From Mesorhizobium sp. (GTDB taxonomy: Bacteria; Pseudomonadota; Alphaproteobacteria; Rhizobiales; Rhizobiaceae), in contig NZ_SUHQ01000003.1 in the NCBI RefSeq assembly GCF_004962245.1, forward strand, positions 186,001 through 250,000: a DNA stretch of 64,000 nucleotides, read 5' to 3'. This document shows, one piece after another, positions 8,751 to 17,509 of this stretch; the first letter of the stretch is position 1; the number at the start of each line of letters is the position of its first letter. The position numbers and the translations under genes are program-made. A model generated the notes under the pieces. It ran no database searches. It had not been told where the DNA came from and saw only the letters and a list, made by a program, of their open reading frames with translations.

Positions 8751-8794
8751 GTAGAGCGTCCTTTGCGCGTCCAAAAGGACGCGCGGCGCTCTAC
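8751..8794. repeat. Intergenic inverted repeat (hairpin) before the MoeA/MobA fusion gene
   Basis: GTAGAGCG at 8751-8758 pairs with CGCTCTAC at 8787-8794, and GCGCGTCC at 8765-8772 pairs with GGACGCGC at 8777-8784 around an AAAA loop. A small internal loop separates the two stems. There is no T-tract, so it is more likely a dispersed repeat than a terminator. It lies just upstream of the GTG start at 8807. Confidence 0.65.
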
Positions 8795-8806
8795 GGACGC
8801 TGCAGC

Positions 8807-10417
8807 GTGAAATTCGGCTCGATCCCCATCGACGCGGCCGAAGGCGCAGTGCTGGCGCACGCCACAACCGCCGGAGAACGGCGCCTGCGCAAGGCGCACA
8901 GGCTGAGTGCCGACGATGTGTCGTTGCTCAAGGCGGCCGGCGTGTCGGAGGTCGTCGCGGCGGTTCTGGCTGCCGATGATCTCGGCGAGGACGCTGCCGC
9001 TGAAAAGATCGCCGAAAGCATGATCCATCGCAACATCGAGGCCAAGCCCGCCGCGACCGGCCGGGTCAACCTTCACGCCCAGGCCGCCGGCATATTCACC
9101 GTCGATGCGGCGATGATCGACGCCATCAACGCTGTCGATCCGACCATCACCATCGCCACGCTGGCGCAGCACGCGCCGGTCGAAAAAGGCCAGATGGTCG
9201 CGACTGTGAAGATCATTCCCTTCGCGGTCGGCTCCGCTCTGGTCGATGCGGTGACAAGGATTTGCGCCGGCGGCGAGATCTTTGCCGTCAATGCCTATCA
9301 GCCGGTGCGTGTCGGCGTCATCCAGACGGTCCTGCCAGGCATCAAGCCGAGCATGCTTGACAAGACGCTGCGCGTCACCGAAGCGCGCCTGGCGCGCTCG
9401 GGCGGCCGGCTGACGGCAGAGCGCCGCACGCCGCACGAAATTGCGCCTGTAGCTGACGCTGCGGCCGCGCTGGCGCGCGACAACGATATGGTGGTGATCT
9501 TCGGCGCCTCGGCGATGAGCGATTTTGGCGACGTCGTCCCGGCGGCGATCGAGAAGGCTGGCGGCACCGTCATCCGTGCCGGCATGCCGGTCGATCCCGG
9601 CAATCTGCTGGTGCTCGGCACGCTTGGCGGCAAGCGCGTCATCGGCGCGCCGGGCTGCGCCCGCAGTCCCAAGGAGAACGGCTTCGACTGGGTGCTCGAC
9701 CGGTTGATCGCCGGTCTCGACGTGACCGCCAAGGACATCGCCGGCATGGGTGTCGGCGGGCTGTTGATGGAAATCCCGACGCGGCCGCAGCCGCGCGAGC
9801 CGCTGCCTGCCAGGGCCGAGTTGAAGGTCGATGTCGTGCTGCTGGCCGCCGGCCGCTCCAGCCGCATGGGTGGGCCGAACAAGCTTTTGGCGCTGTTCGA
9901 CGGCAAGCCGCTGGTCCGCCGCACCGCCGAACGCGCGCTCGGCGCGAAAGCCTCTGATACAATCGTCGTCACCGGCCACCAGCGTGAGCGGGTACGCGCG
10001 GCGTTGTCGGGCTTGGATGTGACCTTCGCCGACAATCCGGATTTCGCCGACGGCCTGTCTTCGTCGCTGAAGGCCGGCATCGCGAGGGTTGCCGGCGACG
10101 CTGCCGGTGCCATGATCGTGCTTGGCGACATGCCTGGCGTCTCGTCGAACGACCTCGACAGGCTGATCGATGCATTCCGCAAATCCGAGGGCCGATCGGT
10201 CGTGCGCGCCTCACATGAGGGAAAGCGTGGCAACCCGGTGCTGCTGCCGCGTTCGCTGTTTGCAGCGATCGCTCATCTCGAAGGTGATACCGGCGCGCGC
10301 CATCTGGTCGAGGCCGAGGGGCTCGATGTCGTCGATGTCGAGATCGGCAAGGGTGCGTCCATCGATGTCGACACGCGCGAGGCGCTGGAAGGCGCCGGCG
10401 GCCTGCTGCAGGATTGA
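8807..10417 (+). CDS. Molybdopterin-binding / MobA-like nucleotidyltransferase fusion protein
   Basis: This 536-residue protein has two parts. Residues 1 to about 325 resemble the molybdopterin-binding (MoCF/MoeA-like) domain, including VVIFGASAMSDFGDVVPAAI and GAPGCARSPKENGFDWVLDR. Residues about 340-536 form a MobA/MocA-like transferase with the nucleotide-binding start LLAAGRSSRMGGPNKLL and later LGDMPGVSSNDLDRLI. This architecture is known among alphaproteobacteria and probably makes the dinucleotide (likely cytosine) form of molybdenum cofactor for hydroxylases. It starts with GTG after an intergenic hairpin and completes the maturation cluster. Confidence 0.88.
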   Translation: MKFGSIPIDAAEGAVLAHATTAGERRLRKAHRLSADDVSLLKAAGVSEVVAAVLAADDLGEDAAAEKIAESMIHRNIEAKPAATGRVNLHAQAAGIFTVDAAMIDAINAVDPTITIATLAQHAPVEKGQMVATVKIIPFAVGSALVDAVTRICAGGEIFAVNAYQPVRVGVIQTVLPGIKPSMLDKTLRVTEARLARSGGRLTAERRTPHEIAPVADAAAALARDNDMVVIFGASAMSDFGDVVPAAIEKAGGTVIRAGMPVDPGNLLVLGTLGGKRVIGAPGCARSPKENGFDWVLDRLIAGLDVTAKDIAGMGVGGLLMEIPTRPQPREPLPARAELKVDVVLLAAGRSSRMGGPNKLLALFDGKPLVRRTAERALGAKASDTIVVTGHQRERVRAALSGLDVTFADNPDFADGLSSSLKAGIARVAGDAAGAMIVLGDMPGVSSNDLDRLIDAFRKSEGRSVVRASHEGKRGNPVLLPRSLFAAIAHLEGDTGARHLVEAEGLDVVDVEIGKGASIDVDTREALEGAGGLLQD

Positions 10418-10448
10418 CAAACCGAAGCTGAAAAACGATGCCTTTGGC

Positions 10449-11372
10449 ATGGCTTTCCGCTTCCTTTCACCCCGCTTTACGCATTTACACCAGAGGGGCT
10501 CCCGTGCCCTTCTGATTTCAATATTTTTCCTGTTTTCTTGTGCCGCTTACGCCGACGTTCTCACGCTGAAGCCGTTCAAGGATGATCTGTTTGCCTATCC
10601 GGCCACGCTCTCATCCCAGGACAACGGCGCCTATACGGTCATCGACTATCGCGAGCTGCGCGATATCAACGCTCGCGACAAAGTGCCTGAGCGCCGCGCG
10701 CATGCGCGGTATGTCGACACTGGTGTGCGCAAGGCGCAGCAGGATTTGCTGCTGAAGAGCGACGCTGGCAATATCCGCCACGTCGCCGTCGGCCGCACGC
10801 AAGGCGCCGGCATCATCGTGCTCTATTTGCATGGTCAGGGCGGCAGCCGAAAGCAAGGCGTCGACGATTTCACTTTCGGCGGCAATTTCAACCGTATCAA
10901 GAACCTGATGGCCGGCAATGGCGGGCTCTATCTGTCGCCGGACTTTTCCGACTTCGGCGATACCGGCGCGGCCCAGATCGCCGCACTGATCGGCCACTAT
11001 GCCGAACGGTCGCCGGGCGCGAAGATATTCGTTGCCTGCGGCTCGATGGGCGGCGCGCTGTGCTGGAAGCTCTCCGCCCGCAAGGATATGGGCGGCCGCA
11101 TCGACGGGTTGCTGCTGCTCGGCTCGCTGTGGGATGAGAGTTTCTTCTCGAGCCCGGCTTTCAAGCGGCGTATTCCGGTCTTTTTCGGCCAGGGCAGCAA
11201 GGACCCGGTTTTTCCAGTCGAGAAACAGGAAGCTTTCTTCCGTTCGATCCTGGCCAGATCGAAAGCCTACCCGGCCCGCTTCGTCCGTTTCGAGACCGGC
11301 ACGCACGGCACGCCGATCCGCATGACGGACTGGCGCGGCACGCTCAACTGGATGCTGTCGAAGGCCCCTTAA
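10449..11372 (+). CDS. Secreted alpha/beta hydrolase-like protein
   Basis: The 307-residue product has a signal peptide with the hydrophobic core LLISIFFLFSCAAYA, cleaved near ADV. The rest is an alpha/beta hydrolase: IIVLYLHGQGGSRKQGVDDF (oxyanion region), then FVACGSMGGALCW with the nucleophile-elbow-like GSMGG, FFGQGSKDPVFP (acid) and ETGTHGTPIRM (histidine). The substrate is unknown. It lies 31 bases after the molybdopterin fusion gene but looks functionally separate. Its end overlaps the convergent DUF1176 gene by four bases. No strong ribosome site precedes the ATG, so the start is moderately certain. Confidence 0.75.
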   Translation: MAFRFLSPRFTHLHQRGSRALLISIFFLFSCAAYADVLTLKPFKDDLFAYPATLSSQDNGAYTVIDYRELRDINARDKVPERRAHARYVDTGVRKAQQDLLLKSDAGNIRHVAVGRTQGAGIIVLYLHGQGGSRKQGVDDFTFGGNFNRIKNLMAGNGGLYLSPDFSDFGDTGAAQIAALIGHYAERSPGAKIFVACGSMGGALCWKLSARKDMGGRIDGLLLLGSLWDESFFSSPAFKRRIPVFFGQGSKDPVFPVEKQEAFFRSILARSKAYPARFVRFETGTHGTPIRMTDWRGTLNWMLSKAP

Positions 11373-12418
11373 GGCGCGGTGTTGTAGTCCACCACCGTCT
11401 CCGGATTGATCTCGCCGTCATAGGAGGCGTCGACGTCGTACTGTACCAGCGAGAAATTGCCGTTGCGAAACAGATAGGTCCCGGCCGACGAGGCATCGCC
11501 GACGCCGCGCCACTTGTTGAGGGACGAGATCGTCTTGGTGGCGTCGTCATATTCGGAATTGATCAACTGGTCGTCGGTCTCGAAGCCGATGACGTTGATC
11601 GCCTCGACCTTGCCTTCGCTGTTGTTGTTCTCATAATGAATGTCGAGTTCCGGCGAGGCGAACTGTAGCTGCCGGACGCCCGATACATCGTCGGCGATGT
11701 AATAGACGGCACTCTCATTGTAGGCGGCCATCGAACAAAAGAAGCGGAACAGCCGCGTCTCGCGTTCGGGCTCATCGGCCTCGGCGCTCGCATCCTTATA
11801 GCGGAGCGAGTAGGCGTCCGGCTCTCCCATGGGATCGCCGCCAGGCATTTCCTTGTCGCATTGTTCGCCATAGGTGGCCGCAAACGCCTTCTTGGCCTGC
11901 TCCAGCGCCGCATCCTTCTTCGGCGGCGGCGGGCCGTCACCACAGCTTTCCGGCACGGCGTCCTCGAAATCGGCCTTAGCCGGCCTCAGCGCGCCCTTGT
12001 CGATGAAGATCGAGCGGAACGGCGGTTCCTGGATCGAGGCATTGATCTGGCTTAGCGTGTAGCAACCGGCAAAGACATGTTCGGCTCCGTCCTTCGCCGT
12101 CGCCCGGATGGCGACGGGAACATTGTAGTAGATGCTGCCGGCCGCGCCGTCTTCGGACACGCCGCCGGTTTTGACTTCGACCTTGTCCGTCCCGTCATAA
12201 CCCTTGACGAAGGCATCGAAATCCTTCGCCGGCTTGGTGTCGCCGAAATAGTCCCAGGCGCGCGCGAATTCTTGCCGGTTGATAGCGCTGTAGAGCGAGC
12301 GAATGACCGCTTCGGCGTCCGACCGGTCATCGATGTAGGGCGCTTCGGCAGCGAGCACTGATTGGCCTGTCACGGCAAGGGAGAAAAAAGCGGTCGCTGC
12401 AAAGAAGGCGCTTCTCAT
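11369..12418 (-). CDS. DUF1176 domain exported protein
   Basis: This 349-residue protein begins with a signal peptide (MRSAFFAATAFFSLAVTGQS, cleavage near LAA/EA). The C-terminal half carries the DUF1176 pattern around FFCSMAAYNESAVYYIADD and ends in DGEINPETVVDYNTAP. The first half (about residues 25-150) has an SnoaL-like look, with AEAVIRSLYSAINRQEFARA. It probably acts in the periplasm; no activity is known. The ATG at 12418 has GGAGA six bases upstream, a better start than the frame's upstream extension to 12451. Confidence 0.8.
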   Translation of the reverse strand: MRSAFFAATAFFSLAVTGQSVLAAEAPYIDDRSDAEAVIRSLYSAINRQEFARAWDYFGDTKPAKDFDAFVKGYDGTDKVEVKTGGVSEDGAAGSIYYNVPVAIRATAKDGAEHVFAGCYTLSQINASIQEPPFRSIFIDKGALRPAKADFEDAVPESCGDGPPPPKKDAALEQAKKAFAATYGEQCDKEMPGGDPMGEPDAYSLRYKDASAEADEPERETRLFRFFCSMAAYNESAVYYIADDVSGVRQLQFASPELDIHYENNNSEGKVEAINVIGFETDDQLINSEYDDATKTISSLNKWRGVGDASSAGTYLFRNGNFSLVQYDVDASYDGEINPETVVDYNTAP

Positions 12419-12541
12419 CGGGAATCTCCACCTGACGAGGAACTCTATCATACCGATTGCGGCGACGCGGTGACGCTTGAAGAATCGCCTGGGAAGGCGC
12501 TACGTCCCGCGGTCGGCGCTCCCGCCGGATAGGAGATTCAC

Positions 12542-13048
12542 GTGACCATATCGATGTACGAAGCGTCCGTGCCGGTGTTTTCGGCCAGGCTGAAGGCGCT
12601 TTCCAATGTGCTGGACATCGCCGAGCAGAATGCGCTCGACCGCAAGATCGATCCGCAGGTGTTTTTGACGTCGAGGCTGGCGCCGGACATGTACGCGTTG
12701 ACCAGGCAGGTGCAGATCGCCACCGACCACGCCAAAGGAGCGCCATCGCGGCTGGCCGGCCGTGAGGTGCCCAAATACGAAGACAACGAGGCGAGCTTCG
12801 CCGATCTCCAGGCGCGCATCGCCAAGACCGTCGACCATCTGGCGACATTCTCGGCTACCGATATGGACGGCTCCGATGACAGAATGATCGCGCTGAAGCT
12901 TGGCCAGCGCGAATTCTCGATGGCCGGCATGCAGTATCTGCTGCATCTCGCCATGCCCAATTTCTATTTCCACGTGACCACCGCCTACGACATCCTGCGC
13001 CACAACGGCGTGCCGCTGAGCAAGGCGATCTTTATGGGATCGCGTTGA
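12542..13048 (+). CDS. DUF1993 family protein
   Basis: This 168-residue cytoplasmic protein matches DUF1993: MYEASVPVFSARLKALSNVL, LAPDMYALTRQVQIATDHAK, then LPNFYF-like FYFHVTTAYDILRHNGVPL at the end. The family is mainly helical, related in shape to DinB-type bundles, and has no proven function. It starts at GTG 12542 with a GGAG site ten bases upstream. It is divergent from the DUF1176 gene across 123 bases. Confidence 0.88.
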   Translation: MTISMYEASVPVFSARLKALSNVLDIAEQNALDRKIDPQVFLTSRLAPDMYALTRQVQIATDHAKGAPSRLAGREVPKYEDNEASFADLQARIAKTVDHLATFSATDMDGSDDRMIALKLGQREFSMAGMQYLLHLAMPNFYFHVTTAYDILRHNGVPLSKAIFMGSR

Positions 13049-13060
13049 AGAATTGGGTAG

Positions 13061-13089
13061 GAGATATCCCGGTCGAGCCGGGATATCTC
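13061..13089. terminator. Perfect 12-bp inverted repeat between convergent genes
   Basis: GAGATATCCCGG at 13061-13072 and CCGGGATATCTC at 13078-13089 form a perfect stem with a five-base loop (TCGAG). It lies 12 bases after the DUF1993 stop and 10 bases before the stop of the opposing small gene, which is where a bidirectional terminator would be expected. There is no T-tract, so termination would be weak or Rho-assisted. Confidence 0.55.
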
Positions 13090-13098
13090 ACGACCTGA

Positions 13099-13263
13099 CT
13101 AGCGTGAGGACATTTCGCGGGCGACGCGCGGGAAGTCGGCTGGTTTGATGCCGATGTCCGCACGGTCGGCATTGCTCATCGAATGAAGCAGCGCCAGAGC
13201 CGCGCGATAGCGCAGATGTTCCTGCGGACGCGGACGGGCGAACATTTCAGTGAGGAAACCCAT
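13099..13263 (-). CDS. Small DUF1127-like protein (54 aa)
   Basis: The minus strand encodes a 54-residue protein starting MGFLTEMFARPRPQEHLRYR and ending VAREMSSR. The C-terminal part, SNADRADIGIKPADFPRVA, follows the DUF1127 pattern in which an Asp-Ile-Gly core is flanked by helices. Small DUF1127 proteins in alphaproteobacteria are linked to RNA turnover and carbon or phosphate adaptation. AGGGG lies nine bases before the ATG. The length, start signal and family resemblance make it a credible gene. Confidence 0.7.
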   Translation of the reverse strand: MGFLTEMFARPRPQEHLRYRAALALLHSMSNADRADIGIKPADFPRVAREMSSR

Positions 13264-13506
13264 GATTCAAGCCCCTGGTTGGTCCTCCCCGAGCCTCAAT
13301 ATAAGCAAATGATGACAATTGTGCAGTGCAGCATTTGCATGGCAGCCATGCCACATTGATTTTTGACTGCATCGAGCGCCCCCCTGGTTCTGCGTCTCGG
13401 AAAGTCGCTGGCCCACTGGCGCGGGGCTTGGAGATGGCCGGCGTCTTCCTGTATGCTGAAGCTTCTCCCCGCGCAGCCGCACAAAATTCCCACCGGAGAA
13501 AGTTCC

Positions 13507-14574
13507 ATGCACAAACGCCGCCTCGGTCGGACCGATCTTCTTGTTTCCCAGATTTGCCTGGGATCGATGACATGGGGCCAACAGAATACCGAAGCGGACG
13601 GCCATGCCCAGATGGACATGGCCTTTTCACGCGGCGTCAATTTCATCGACACCGCCGAGCTTTACCCGATCCCGCCCAAGGCGGAAACGCAAGGCCGGAC
13701 CGAGACGATCATCGGCAGCTGGATGAAGGCGAAGCGCAATCGCGATCAAGTGATCCTCGCCTCGAAGGTGGTTGGCCGCACCGCCAATGCATGGTTCCGC
13801 GGCGGGCGCCCCTCGAAGCTGGTGCGCGCCGACATCTTCGATGCCGTCGAAAAATCGCTGACCAGGCTCAATTCCGATTACATCGATCTCTATCAGATCC
13901 ACTGGCCGGAGCGTGCCGTGCCGTGGGGCGCCAACCCGAACCGCGTCGGTGCCGTAGCGCTACGAGCCGATTCCATCGGCGCGCCGGCCGGCGAGACGCC
14001 AGTCACCGAGACGCTTGCCGTCTTCGACGAACTGGTGAAGGCAGGCAAGATCCGCTATTTCGGTCTTTCGAACGAGAGCTCCTGGGGCGTCATGCGCTTC
14101 ATCGCCGAAGCCGACAAGGGCCTCGGTCCGCGTCTGGTGTCGCTGCAGAACGCCTATAATCTCGTTAACCGCAGCTTCGAGGTGAACCTCGCCGAAGTCT
14201 GCGAGCGCGAACAGGTTTCGTTTCTCGCCTATTCCCCACTGGCGCAAGGCTATCTGAGCGGCAAGTACGATCATGGCGCGCGGCCGCAGGGCTCGCGTTC
14301 TCAGCTTTTCAACCGCGGCCAGCGCTATGAGACGCCGAATGCCGCGGAAGTGCTGCTGGAATACAACGAGCTGGCGCGGTCTTTCGGCATGGAGCCGGCA
14401 TTGTTCGCCAACGCCTATGTCGCGAGCCGGCCTTTCGTCACCTCGAGCATCATCGGGGCGACGACCATCGCGCAGCTCGAAATGGCGCTGTCTTCCGCCA
14501 ATGTCGTCTGGACCGAGGATATGCAGAAGGCGGTCGATGCAATCCACCAGCGTGTCGGCAACCCGTGTCCGTGA
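13507..14574 (+). CDS. Aldo/keto reductase (Tas-like)
   Basis: This 355-residue NADPH-dependent oxidoreductase is a TIM barrel: MHKRRLGRTDLLVSQICLGS at the start, the catalytic region INFIDTAELYP with Asp-Tyr, ILASKVVG (Lys) and IDLYQIHWPERAVPWG (His). The cofactor-binding end is SIIGATTIAQLEMAL. It resembles the Tas branch of the family. The physiological substrate is unknown. The ATG at 13507 follows a GGAGAAAG site. The 243 bases upstream appear to be promoter DNA with no other gene. Confidence 0.92.
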   Translation: MHKRRLGRTDLLVSQICLGSMTWGQQNTEADGHAQMDMAFSRGVNFIDTAELYPIPPKAETQGRTETIIGSWMKAKRNRDQVILASKVVGRTANAWFRGGRPSKLVRADIFDAVEKSLTRLNSDYIDLYQIHWPERAVPWGANPNRVGAVALRADSIGAPAGETPVTETLAVFDELVKAGKIRYFGLSNESSWGVMRFIAEADKGLGPRLVSLQNAYNLVNRSFEVNLAEVCEREQVSFLAYSPLAQGYLSGKYDHGARPQGSRSQLFNRGQRYETPNAAEVLLEYNELARSFGMEPALFANAYVASRPFVTSSIIGATTIAQLEMALSSANVVWTEDMQKAVDAIHQRVGNPCP

Positions 14575-14628
14575 GCAATACGGCCGGAAGCGAAGTTATA
14601 AAATGATTACAAAGGGAAGGGGGCAGAA

Positions 14629-15894
14629 GTGAATTTTCCGATCGAGGCTGTGCGCGAGAAATTTCCGGCACTGTCGCTGACCGACAAGGGCCGCCGCCGC
14701 ATCTACCTCGACAACCCTGCCGGCACGCAGGTGCCGCAAGCGGTCGCCGACGCGGTGTCACGCTGCCTGCTGACCACCAACGCCAATCTCGGCGGCTTCT
14801 TCGAAACCACGATCGCGGCGCAACAGATCGTCGATGAGACCCATGCGGCGATGGCCGATTTCCTCGGTGCTGTGAGCCCGCAGGAAATCGTCATCGGCGC
14901 CAACATGACGACGCTGACCTACCACATGTCGCGCACGCTCGGCCGCACGATGAAACCCGGTGACGAGATCATCCTCACCCGCATGGACCACGAAGGCAAT
15001 GTGTCGCCATGGCTGCAATTGGCCGAAGACCTGGGCCTCGTCGTGCGCTGGCTGCCGTTCGACCAGCAGAGCTGGCAGATCGAGGAGGCGGCGCTTGCTA
15101 CGCTGCTCACCGACAGGACGCGGCTTGTGGCCTTGAACTATGCCAGCAATCTGACCGGCTCGATCAATCGGGTAAAAGCGCTGACCCGCACCGCCAGGCA
15201 GGCCGGCGCGCTGGTCTATGTCGACGCCGTGCAGTTCGCGCCGCACGGCCTGATCGACGTCAGGGATATCGGCTGCGATTTCCTGATCTGCTCGGCCTAT
15301 AAATTCTTCGGCCCGCATATGGGCATATTGTGGGGCAGGCTGGATGTCATCGACAGGCTGAAACCGTACAAATGCCGCTGTTCGTCCGACGCTCTGCCGG
15401 AACGGTTCGAGCTTGGCACGCCGCAGATCGAACTGATGGCCGGACTGACGGCCGCGATCGATTATTTTGCGGAGTTGGGCGCGGCGGCAGGCGGCGGCGG
15501 TTCGCGCCGCACCAGGATCACCAAGGCGTTCGAAAGATCAATCGCTTACGAAAATCCGTTGGCGCAAAGGCTGATCGACGGCCTGTCGGACATTTCAGGC
15601 CTGACGATCCACGGCATCACCGATCCGGCGCGTGTCGGGGAGCGCGTGCCGACAGTTTCGTTCACCGTCGACGGCATCGTACCGGAGACGATCGTGCGGC
15701 AGATGAATGCGGAAAACATCTTCCTATGGTCAGGCCACAACTACGCCTGGGAGATCGTCCACCAGCTTGGCATTCCGGCCGAGCAAGGCGTCGTGCGCAT
15801 CGGCATTGCCCACTACAATACCGCTGCCGAGATCGACGAGACGCTGGAGAGTGTGCATCGCGTCACCGCCATGCTACGGCAGGAACGATCCTGA
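14629..15894 (+). CDS. Cysteine desulfurase-like PLP protein (class V aminotransferase family)
   Basis: This 421-residue protein has the class V aminotransferase fold: RRIYLDNPAGTQVPQAVADA at 22-41, MDHEGNVSPWLQLAEDLGL and the PLP-lysine segment ICSAYKFFGPHMGILWG. It ends with IGIAHYNTAAEIDETLESV. It resembles the cysteine-desulfurase-like proteins annotated as TIGR01976, which lack a clear SufS sulfur-relay loop, so actual desulfurase activity is unproven. It starts with GTG after an AAGGGGG site. It converges with the histone-deacetylase-like gene; no terminator is evident in the 18-base gap. Confidence 0.85.
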   Translation: MNFPIEAVREKFPALSLTDKGRRRIYLDNPAGTQVPQAVADAVSRCLLTTNANLGGFFETTIAAQQIVDETHAAMADFLGAVSPQEIVIGANMTTLTYHMSRTLGRTMKPGDEIILTRMDHEGNVSPWLQLAEDLGLVVRWLPFDQQSWQIEEAALATLLTDRTRLVALNYASNLTGSINRVKALTRTARQAGALVYVDAVQFAPHGLIDVRDIGCDFLICSAYKFFGPHMGILWGRLDVIDRLKPYKCRCSSDALPERFELGTPQIELMAGLTAAIDYFAELGAAAGGGGSRRTRITKAFERSIAYENPLAQRLIDGLSDISGLTIHGITDPARVGERVPTVSFTVDGIVPETIVRQMNAENIFLWSGHNYAWEIVHQLGIPAEQGVVRIGIAHYNTAAEIDETLESVHRVTAMLRQERS

Positions 15895-15912
15895 CGCGAC
15901 GAGCCACGAAAG

Positions 15913-16943
15913 CTACCGCTTCATGCCGTCGCCGAAGCCGGTGAGGAAAGCGGTAAGGTTGTCACCGAGTTCGTCGCAGAGATAGCCGCCTTCCTGGACG
16001 ATCACCGCCGGCAGGCCGAGGCCGGCGATGGCCTCGCCGATGCGCGAGAAGCCCGGTGTCGTCACCGATAGCCCGCCGAACGGATCGCCTTCGAAGGCGT
16101 CAAGGCCGAGCGCCACCACAAGCGCTTCCGGCGCAAAGGCACGGATGCGCTGGAACGCCACATCCAGCACTTCGAGGAACGCGGCATCCCCGGTTTGCGC
16201 GCCAGCGGCAGGTTGAGATTGTAGCCGAGGCCGGCGCCTTCGCCGCGTTCGTCGGCATGACCCCAGAAGAACGGATAGAAGCGTACCGGATCGGCATGCA
16301 GCGAGACGGTGAGCACGTCCGGCCGCGCGTAGAAAATGCCTTGCGTGCCGTTGCCGTGATGCAGGTCGACGTCGAGGATCGCCACCCGCGCTGATTGCCT
16401 GCGCAGCGTCTGCGCGGCGACCGCCGAATTGTTGATGAAACAGAAGCCGCCGGCCACGTCGGCAAAGGCGTGGTGGCCAGGCGGACGGCACAGCGCGTAG
16501 GCGGCCGGCGCGCCCGCCATCACCGCCTCGGCGGCCTCGACCGCGCTCCACGCGCTCCACAGCGCGCTAGCCCAAGTCTCGCCGGAGATCGGGCAGGCGG
16601 TGTCAGCCATGTGGTATCCCGCCTGGCCGACCGCCGAGGCCGGATAAGAGCCGTTCCGCGCGATCGGATGGATATTGGGGATCACTTCCGCCGAGGCGCC
16701 TTCGATGCGCTGCCAGCGCGTGAAGATATGCTCGAGAAAATCAAGATACTCGGGCGTATGCACCGCAGCAATCGGTCCGAGTCCATAATCCCTCGGCCGC
16801 TCGATGGTGCAGCCGGCGGCCTTCGCACCGGAGAGCAGCCGTTCGACGCGTTCCGGCTTTTCCGGATTGGGTTGCTGGGCACCGCTGGAGAGGAATGCAT
16901 TGGGATCGTGACGCTTCTGTTCTTCGGCATAGAAGGCTTTCAT
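15913..16943 (-). pseudogene. Histone deacetylase / acetylpolyamine amidohydrolase-like gene with a -1 frameshift
   Basis: Two adjoining minus-strand frames together make one member of the HDAC-like zinc amidohydrolases, which remove acetyl groups from acetylpolyamines or acetyl-lysine. The first part (from ATG 16943) has LCRPPGHHAFADVAGGFCF and AILDVDLHHGNGTQGIFYA with the first zinc ligands. After about position 16195 the matching frame changes, and the rest (GDAAFLEVLDVAF, ALGLDAFEGDPFGG, VIVQEGGYLCDELGDN) continues one frame over. The total of 1,031 bases is one short of 344 codons, consistent with one lost base. The broken product loses the last zinc ligand and the catalytic Tyr. A sequencing error is possible. 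Confidence 0.8.
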
Positions 16944-17464
16944 TATTTCCCCTCGTCCACTGGCGCATCGGCGAAAGCGAAGAAGGCCTCGCCGACTATT
17001 TTCTGCACCTGCTCGTAGTTCGACCAGGCAATGCCCAGCCTTTCGTAAAAGGCCCTGGCAGTTACATTGTCGGTGTCGACGGACAGTCTGAGGTAGACGC
17101 CGCCATCTTTCCGGCATTCTCGCGCGACACGCCGCAGCAGGTGTTCGCCGATCCTGCGGCCGCGAAACCGGTCCTCGACATAGAGGTCCTGCACATAGAC
17201 GCCGGGCCGCCCCATCCAGGTCGAAAAGATCGGAAAATGCAGGCACAGGCCGGCAAACTCACCGCCGACTTCGGCTATCAGCGTCGAGAAAGAAGGCTTT
17301 TCGCCAAAGCCGTAGGTGCGCAGATCGTCGGCCGTCGAAACGATCTCTTCCGGCGCGCCGATATGAGTGCCAAGCCGCAGGATCGTGGCATGGATGGTTT
17401 CGACGTCCTCGACTGTGCCGGGCCGGATGAGAATGTCTCTTGACGGTGGGTTGGTGACTGTCAC
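16943..17464 (-). CDS. GNAT family N-acetyltransferase
   Basis: This 173-residue protein has the GNAT fold: IRPGTVEDVETIHATILRLG at the start, VYVQDLYVEDRFRGRRIGEH with the acetyl-CoA pyrophosphate loop R-x-x-G-R/G, and NVTARAFYERLGI at the end. It resembles diamine/polyamine N-acetyltransferases in its core, but the substrate is not proven. It starts with GTG at 17464. Its TAA overlaps the ATG of the HDAC-like gene (TAATG), so an acetyltransferase and a deacetylase are translated together. It is the eighth gene of the BKACE operon. Confidence 0.87.
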   Translation of the reverse strand: MTVTNPPSRDILIRPGTVEDVETIHATILRLGTHIGAPEEIVSTADDLRTYGFGEKPSFSTLIAEVGGEFAGLCLHFPIFSTWMGRPGVYVQDLYVEDRFRGRRIGEHLLRRVARECRKDGGVYLRLSVDTDNVTARAFYERLGIAWSNYEQVQKIVGEAFFAFADAPVDEGK

Positions 17465-17509
17465 GGCAGCCAGGGCGCCAAAAGAGGGGTGGGACGGAGA
17501 GCAAACATC

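Noticed and set aside
8336..9979. 547-codon antisense frame across the molybdopterin fusion and XdhC-like genes
   Set aside because: It spans two clear genes on the opposite strand and has the composition of a GC-rich shadow.
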